NCBI GenBank assembly: GCA_002049945.1 | Contig: MVCT01000017.1 | Location: 1 to 18,923, forward strand | From: Candidatus Cloacimonas sp. 4484_140 | Lineage (GTDB): Bacteria > Cloacimonadota > Cloacimonadia > JGIOTU-2 | Length of the DNA stretch: 18,923 bases | Reading direction: 5' to 3' | Part shown: in pieces, positions 14,423-18,923 of the stretch | How the letters are laid out: every line of letters starts with the position of its first letter | How positions within the stretch are numbered: the first letter of the stretch is position 1 | Notes under the pieces: model-generated | What the model was told of the DNA's origin: nothing | Database searches by the model: none | The model's input: the letters and a program-made list of their open reading frames with translations, nothing else | Program-made: the position numbers and the translations under genes

Positions 14423-15217
14423 TTGATAGTAAAGAAGAAATCTCTCGGGCAACATTTTCTCATCGAGGATAATATTGCACGGAAAATTGTCAGAATTTCA
14501 GATATCGGGCAAAATGATATTGTATGGGAGATCGGACCGGGCAGCGGAGTTCTTACCAGGTTTCTCCTTGAGAAATGCAGAAAATTATTTGCTTTTGAGA
14601 TCGATAATGAGTGGTTCGGTTACCTTCAATCACTATTCGAACAAACAAATCATACTTTAATTAATGCCGATATACTTCAGGTTGATTTCAATAAGTATTT
14701 TGATGATGAAAAAGTAAAGATCGTTGCCAATCTGCCGTATCAGATCACCTCACCTTTGCTCTTTAAGATTCTTGAGAATAGAGATCTCTTCTCAAGCATC
14801 ACTGTCATGATCCAGGACGAGGTTGCAGACCGTATTTGTGCTCGATCCGGAAATAAAGAATATGGAAAACTCAGTATCAAGCTGCAGCTTTACTACACAA
14901 TAAAAAAGAAATTTTCCGTTCCTCCTCATGTTTTTCGACCTCAGCCCAAAGTAAATTCCGCAGTGGTTCAGCTTATTCCCAAACAGGATGTCCCTGAAAT
15001 ACTTAATCATAAACAATTGTGGGATCTCATCGATAAGGTATTTAATCATCGCAGAAAAATGTTGCGCGTGAGCTTGAAACCTTTTCTTGCCAAAAATGAG
15101 TATGAACAATTATTAGACACATCAGCATTGGATTTTACACGAAGACCTGAAGATTTATCTATTCGGGAGTTTGTTGATCTGTCAAATGCAATAGAAACCA
15201 TAAAAGAAGGAGCATAA
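14423..15217 (+). CDS. rsmA: 16S rRNA (adenine1518-N6/adenine1519-N6)-dimethyltransferase
   Basis: Methylates two adjacent adenines near the 3' end of 16S rRNA (KsgA), a late 30S assembly step. The 264 residues include KKSLGQHFLIEDNI (5-18), SAM motif I VWEIGPGSGVLT (34-45), the acidic FAFEID, motif IV NLPY (103-106) followed by QITSPLLFK, the helix MIQDEVADRI, and the C-terminal FNHRRKMLRVSLK. The frame begins with TTG at 14423. A TAG stop lies three codons upstream in frame and no other start precedes the conserved region, so the TTG start is well supported; the ribosome site (TAGGG) is modest. It ends one base before the sppA ATG. Confidence 0.97.
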   Translation: MIVKKKSLGQHFLIEDNIARKIVRISDIGQNDIVWEIGPGSGVLTRFLLEKCRKLFAFEIDNEWFGYLQSLFEQTNHTLINADILQVDFNKYFDDEKVKIVANLPYQITSPLLFKILENRDLFSSITVMIQDEVADRICARSGNKEYGKLSIKLQLYYTIKKKFSVPPHVFRPQPKVNSAVVQLIPKQDVPEILNHKQLWDLIDKVFNHRRKMLRVSLKPFLAKNEYEQLLDTSALDFTRRPEDLSIREFVDLSNAIETIKEGA

Positions 15218-15218
15218 T

Positions 15219-16958
15219 ATGAAAACAATAGGGAAAGTCATACTTTGGATATTTGCAGTGATAGGGGTACTAATGTTGCTGCTTGTTTTTATTCTTGCCA
15301 ATTCTTTACCATCTAAACCGAAGGTGAAGATCCACGATAATACCTACCTCGAGCTTTCGCTTGGTGGACTGCACTATGATTACAATGAATACGAAAATAT
15401 TTTCTTCATCCGGGAGGCAATGTCGATCGGGGATATGTGCCGAAAGATCGATGCTGCTATGCAGGATTCTCGAATAAAAGGCATCATTATCAAACCTGGA
15501 ATGTATATGGGCGGATGGGCGCTTACCAAAGAACTGCATGACAAGCTCATCGAATTCAAAGAGAGCGGGAAAGACCTTTTTGCCTATATTGATTTTACTT
15601 ATGATAAGGGATATTATCTCGCATCAACAGCAAACGAAATTTATTTCAATCCGAGTTCTACGGCAGGCATTGTGCTGAGCGGAATAGGAATAGAACTCAG
15701 CTATTATGAAGGTTTGCTCGAGAAGATAGGCATAGATGTTACTGTCCTTCATTCAGGTAAGTACAAAGGCACAGGCGAGATGTTTGACCGAAAAACAATG
15801 TCACCCGAGCTGAAAGAAGATCTCACACGAATTATTGATGGGCTCTACGATACATATATTTCTGACCTGCAAACAGCAAGAGGACTCAGTAACGAAACAG
15901 TAAGTGCAGTCTTTGAAGAACGCGACGAATATTTTCTTTCGGGAGATCAGGCACATGAATACGGACTCGTTGATCATCTTGGAGATGAGCAGGATTTCGA
16001 AGCACTGGTCGTGAAGGATAACCCTATCGTAAAATTCAGTCTTTACGAACCGCATAAAAGGAAATTCGTCTATGATAAGATCGCTGTACTCTACGCTCAG
16101 GGCGGGATCACAATCGCAGAAGCCGGCGTGTTCGAAAGAAACTACAGGAAGATCACCAAAGAAAAAACAATAAATCTCCTCAATCGCATAGAGAAGATGA
16201 AGTCTGTAAAAGGGCTTGTGTTGCGCGTGGATAGCGGTGGTGGAAGCTCATTGGTTTCCGATATCATTCTCAATAAACTGGAAGAACTCAATGAAAAAAT
16301 GCCGGTAGTCATCTCAATGGGAAGTGTGGCTGCATCGGGCGGTTACTGGATATCCAGTCTTGCGGATTATATATTTGCACAACCGAATACCATAACCGGC
16401 TCCATCGGTGTGGTAAGCATGATCCCGAACTGGCAGCAATTACGCGAGTGGGCAAATGTGAATACCTTCCAAATTCAACGAGGAAAGTATGCAAACTTTT
16501 TCTCGCTCAATTATGCTCCTTCAGAACAGGATATTGCTGCACTGAAGAAAGATATGGATGGTGTTTATCTGGAATTCAAAGACCTGGTTGCACGTGGACG
16601 GAACCTGCCACTAACAGATGTCGAAGAAGTTGCTCAAGGCAAGATATGGACTGGAATTCAGGCATTGGAGAACGGGCTTATCGACGAGCTGGGTGGAATG
16701 GACAATGCTATTGCAAAAGCTGCCGAACTGGCTGAGATTGATGATTATTCCGTGCTTGTTTTTCCTGAAAAGAAGACATTGATGGATATCCTTTTAAATC
16801 GAGAAATATCGATCTCTGCGGTAACTTTGTTAAAGCTCTACGGGATGACGAACCGAAATCCTCTGACCGACAATATTTCCCAAACCATGGAACTGATCAG
16901 AGATGTTCAGCACGAGCCGGTGCAATTGCGGCTGCCGTATAATTTAGATATCCAATAA
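15219..16958 (+). CDS. sppA: Signal peptide peptidase SppA, 67K type
   Basis: Membrane-bound serine protease that degrades cleaved signal peptides. The 579-residue double-length form has one N-terminal membrane helix (about 6-26) and two tandem S49 domains. The Ser-Lys dyad is split between them as in E. coli SppA: K181 in HSGKYKGTGEMF (N domain) and S373 in GSVAASGGYWIS (C domain). Oxyanion-type glycines appear in LRVDSGGGSS, and TITGSIGVVSMIPN follows the nucleophile. An AAGGAG ribosome site lies inside the end of rsmA, seven bases before the ATG, so the two genes are probably co-transcribed and coupled. The gene converges on the frameshifted secreted-protein gene beyond the 322-base spacer. 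Confidence 0.95.
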   Translation: MKTIGKVILWIFAVIGVLMLLLVFILANSLPSKPKVKIHDNTYLELSLGGLHYDYNEYENIFFIREAMSIGDMCRKIDAAMQDSRIKGIIIKPGMYMGGWALTKELHDKLIEFKESGKDLFAYIDFTYDKGYYLASTANEIYFNPSSTAGIVLSGIGIELSYYEGLLEKIGIDVTVLHSGKYKGTGEMFDRKTMSPELKEDLTRIIDGLYDTYISDLQTARGLSNETVSAVFEERDEYFLSGDQAHEYGLVDHLGDEQDFEALVVKDNPIVKFSLYEPHKRKFVYDKIAVLYAQGGITIAEAGVFERNYRKITKEKTINLLNRIEKMKSVKGLVLRVDSGGGSSLVSDIILNKLEELNEKMPVVISMGSVAASGGYWISSLADYIFAQPNTITGSIGVVSMIPNWQQLREWANVNTFQIQRGKYANFFSLNYAPSEQDIAALKKDMDGVYLEFKDLVARGRNLPLTDVEEVAQGKIWTGIQALENGLIDELGGMDNAIAKAAELAEIDDYSVLVFPEKKTLMDILLNREISISAVTLLKLYGMTNRNPLTDNISQTMELIRDVQHEPVQLRLPYNLDIQ

Positions 16959-16981
16959 ATGCGAATCAAAAAAAAGCTATC

Positions 16982-17019
16982 ATTCCCGAGCGTGCTCAAC
17001 TTGATTGGGTATCGGGAAT
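16982..17019. repeat. Inverted repeat ATTCCCGA / TCGGGAAT
   Basis: Arms ATTCCCGA (16982-16989) and TCGGGAAT (17012-17019) enclose 22 bases that themselves can fold (GAGC-GT-GCTC at 16988-16997, in competition). It lies 24 bases after the sppA stop. No T run follows, so a dispersed repeat of the ATTCCCG...CGGGAAT kind is more likely than a terminator. Confidence 0.6.
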
Positions 17020-17066
17020 CCAGTATTATAATAATCGCACACGGATAAAAAAATTTAACCACCCAG

Positions 17067-17159
17067 CTTCACTTCGCTACGCCGTGGCAGGCGAAAGACA
17101 CGAAAACCACGAAAAAAGAAAGAAACCAACTTCATTTCATTACGTCGTGACAGGTAGAA
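17067..17159 (+). repeat. Diverged 30-base direct repeat pair around CACGAAA units
   Basis: Copy 1 (17067-17096) and copy 2 (17130-17159) are offset by 63 bases and match at 22 of 30 positions; all eight differences are transitions. Both begin CTTCA and share TACG, CGTG and CAGG blocks. Two 10-base units with CACGAAA lie between them at 17096-17115. Confidence 0.7.
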
Positions 17160-17198
17160 TGCTGATTACGCAGATTATAGTGATCATCACGGATTCAG

Positions 17199-17234
17199 AA
17201 AATAAAATAATGAAGAATTTAGTTCTTCATTATT
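17199..17234 (-). terminator. Probable intrinsic terminator for the minus-strand gene ending at 17281
   Basis: A perfect 12-base stem, AATAATGAAGAA (17206-17217) and TTCTTCATTATT (17223-17234), encloses a 5-base loop. Read on the minus strand it is followed by TTATTTT (17205-17199), a reasonable U tract. The plus-strand side has a poorer tail. The stem has only two G-C pairs and is therefore weak, and it lies 46 bases past the stop codon. Confidence 0.5.
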
Positions 17235-17238
17235 ATTG

Positions 17239-17268
17239 TAATTCGTGATAATTTGTGTTAATTAGTGG
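17239..17268 (+). repeat. Three tandem 10-base units, consensus TAATTNGTGN
   Basis: Units at 17239-17248, 17249-17258 and 17259-17268 share TAATT and GTG at the same positions with only the sixth and tenth bases changing. The spacing is exactly 10 bases, about one helical turn. They lie between the terminator hairpin and the pseudogene stop. Confidence 0.75.
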
Positions 17269-17280
17269 TTAAAATCTCTT

Positions 17281-18703
17281 TTATCTTAATAAGAGAATTT
17301 TTCTGGAATTTATGAATTTGTTTTCAGTTAATATATTACAAAGATAAATACCGTTTCCAGCTTTAAAGCCGTACAGATCGCATCCTGACCATTCAAAGGA
17401 ATATGTTCCTCCTACATTTTGTTCACAATCGAGTTCCGCAATAGTTTGTCCTTTGATGTTCGTAATAATGCATCGAGGTTTCTGAATGGGTTTTTCTGTA
17501 TGGAAAGATATATTAACAGATGTCTGGAATGGATTAGGAGAAATGACAAACGATGAGGATGGGAATGAAGGACATTCATCAGCAACTGTGATATACAGCG
17601 TGTTTGACTGCACATCGTACTCACCATCACTGAACTGCGACCGAGCACAGGAATTGATCTGAGATGCAGGAATTGTAAGTGTAAAAAGACTGCCGGTTTC
17701 GTAGGAATGATCCTGCGGGATCATAACAAGTACAGCCGCATCGTCAATAACAATATTGTGAACCGGTGGCAGGTTGTTGTCCGTATCCGTATAGGTGATG
17801 AAAAAAGTAATCGAGTCATCTTCATCAATATAAGTGAGATCAGAGAGCTGGGGTGGAGCATTAACACCGATTGTTCTTTCTTCGTGAGTTGGATAAAATA
17901 GCACAGGCGGTGTGGAGTCATTGAGCGTGATGAAAGGATCGACATTTATAGTCGCAGTTATTCCATCGATGCCAAGGCAACCGTAGCTGTTGGGCCATGG
18001 ACCGAACTGCGGATCGGAAGTAAGGTCGTCAATGTTGCATGCCATGTATAGTTTTCCATTGTAAACCTGTGCCTGAATATTACCGATCTGCTCATAGCTC
18101 GAGTCTGCAAGGTTTCCCTTATAAAGACCTGTCTGTAAGCCTGGGTATCCGCCAAAAGGAGGGATATCAGCATAGACAAGAGCATAACCGACAGAATCTT
18201 CTGTCTCAGGATTTTTAAGACCGACCATATACACATACCAGGGTGGGAGGAAAGAAACTGTCTCATAAAGTGGCCACTCTGTGTCGTTGTTATTAAGAGT
18301 AAAATAGAATTTATCGTCAGAATAAGAAGCCCAGAATTCAGTCAGGTCAAGAAAAGGGCTTCCTATATTATCTCCGGTCTCTTCCTGGCATACTTCGATC
18401 ATATAATTAATGGAATATACCAGATCCCGGCAACCCAAGTGTATCGGAAAGAGTATTCATATACCCGGGAAGAAAGAGCGGATGCATGGTCTTATTGGTC
18501 CAGCTTTGCTGGTCGTCAGTCGAGTAAAAGAGCATGGTTTCGCAGGAATCCACAGAAATTGAGTCTATATCCACATTAACAATAATATCCCCATTCGGCA
18601 CGAGTGCAGACGTGCAGAAATTGCTCCATAACTGAATGTTCTGTGAAAAGAGCAGCAGTGGATAAAAAACAAGAATAAATGCAAAAATAATTTTGTTTTT
18701 CAT
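17281..18703 (-). pseudogene. Secreted protein with C-terminal sorting domain, frameshifted
   Basis: Starts at ATG 18703 (AAGGA upstream) with a signal peptide (MKNKIIFAFILVFYPLLLFSQ). The first frame stops at 18407 after SGIFH. A second frame then runs from about 18406 to 17281: FLDLTEFWASYSDDKFYFTLNN, a beta-rich region, an Ig-like stretch (TPPVLFYPTHEE...IDEDDSITFFITYTDTDNN) and a complete C-terminal domain (FVISPNPFQTSVNISF to NSRKILLLR) of the FlgD-like/T9SS type A kind. At the break the plus strand reads TAATTAAT (18404-18411). Removing one TAAT copy joins the frames as GIFH-YMIEV and gives one 472-codon protein. Surface or secreted; specific function unknown. It may be a real mutation, phase variation or a sequence error. 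Confidence 0.8.
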
Positions 18704-18712
18704 AGGGAATCC

Positions 18713-18923
18713 TTACTTCAGAAATATTATTTTTCTTAAGTAACTTAACATTATAAATCGTAATCTTAGACAATTCGGATGAATTCAATTTTCCTGTAAA
18801 CGATATGGTGGTTGAGGATGAGAAGGGGTTGGGGTACGCCATAAACTGAGAAATTACAAGATTATGGTCATCGATACCGTAGCACCATATTCGTTCTACA
18901 AATTCGGGATGATCAATAAATGG
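18713..18923 (-). pseudogene. C-terminal part of a secreted protein with a truncated sorting domain; 5' part outside window
   Basis: The frame is open to the window edge and ends with the first half of a sorting domain: MAYPNPFSSSTTISFTGK, then ELSKITIYNVK (to about 18750). The rest of such a domain (about 45 residues, G-Q..., D-G, G-x-Y) is absent. In this frame translation would run on into the next gene and stop at 18576. In the +1 frame, however, the sequence continues YLRKIIFLK and a TAA at 18715-18713, which looks exactly like the normal end of these domains (compare NSRKILLLR in the neighbour), 9 bases before the next ATG. This suggests an internal deletion that also changed frame. Function of the whole protein is unknown. 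Confidence 0.7.

Larger units (their letters stand above)
16959..17280. other. Convergent spacer built from several short repeat families
   Basis: The 322 bases between sppA and the minus-strand pseudogene contain no gene I can support. From left to right: an 8-base inverted repeat, a diverged direct repeat of 30 bases flanking two CACGAAA units, a patch with GATTACGCA-like periodicity (17161-17197), a terminator-like hairpin, and three 10-base TAATTNGTGN units. Such pieces look like those I recall from intergenic regions of many unrelated bacteria; I cannot confirm this without a search. Confidence 0.6.

Overview
The window is a bacterial chromosomal segment of moderately low GC content. Genes are tightly packed in the housekeeping part, and secreted proteins carry C-terminal 'PNPF...' sorting (FlgD-like / T9SS type A-like) domains. 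Those domains, the style of the secreted repeat proteins and the widespread-looking intergenic repeats point to the FCB superphylum. My best guess is Cloacimonadota or a relative; this is inference from protein style, not from a marker search.

Region 1 (1-11388, all minus strand) reads as one long transcription unit from right to left: lipoprotein, SLBB polysaccharide-export protein, Wzz/BY-kinase, ispE, prs, rplY (ctc), pth, rpsF, ssb, rpsR, a YybS-like DUF2232 membrane protein, rplI, an unknown membrane protein, a DUF721 (DciA-like) protein, rpe and ffh (cut by the window edge). Most gaps from the kinase onward are under 30 bases and several genes overlap. It joins two classic bacterial clusters, ispE-prs-ctc-pth and rpsF-ssb-rpsR-rplI, and sits behind an envelope-polysaccharide module.

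Region 2 (11389-16958, plus strand) starts from a 143-base divergent intergenic stretch and holds leuS, a 398-base repeat-bearing spacer, rsmA (ksgA) and sppA. The spacer has two REP-like hairpins in opposite orientation, with a paired compensatory base change, and a 28-base tandem repeat.

Region 3 (16959-18923) has a 322-base convergent spacer made of several short repeat families and a terminator-like hairpin. Beyond it lie two minus-strand secreted-protein genes, both damaged. One is frameshifted, apparently by a 4-base tandem duplication. The other has lost the middle of its C-terminal sorting domain and changed frame.

No undescribed multi-gene system is evident. The most informative signals are three lesions confined to cell-surface genes: a BY-kinase lacking its second transmembrane segment, a 4-base slippage frameshift, and a truncated sorting domain. 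The intergenic repeats come next. Nothing here was checked by database search; family assignments rest on recognised motifs.
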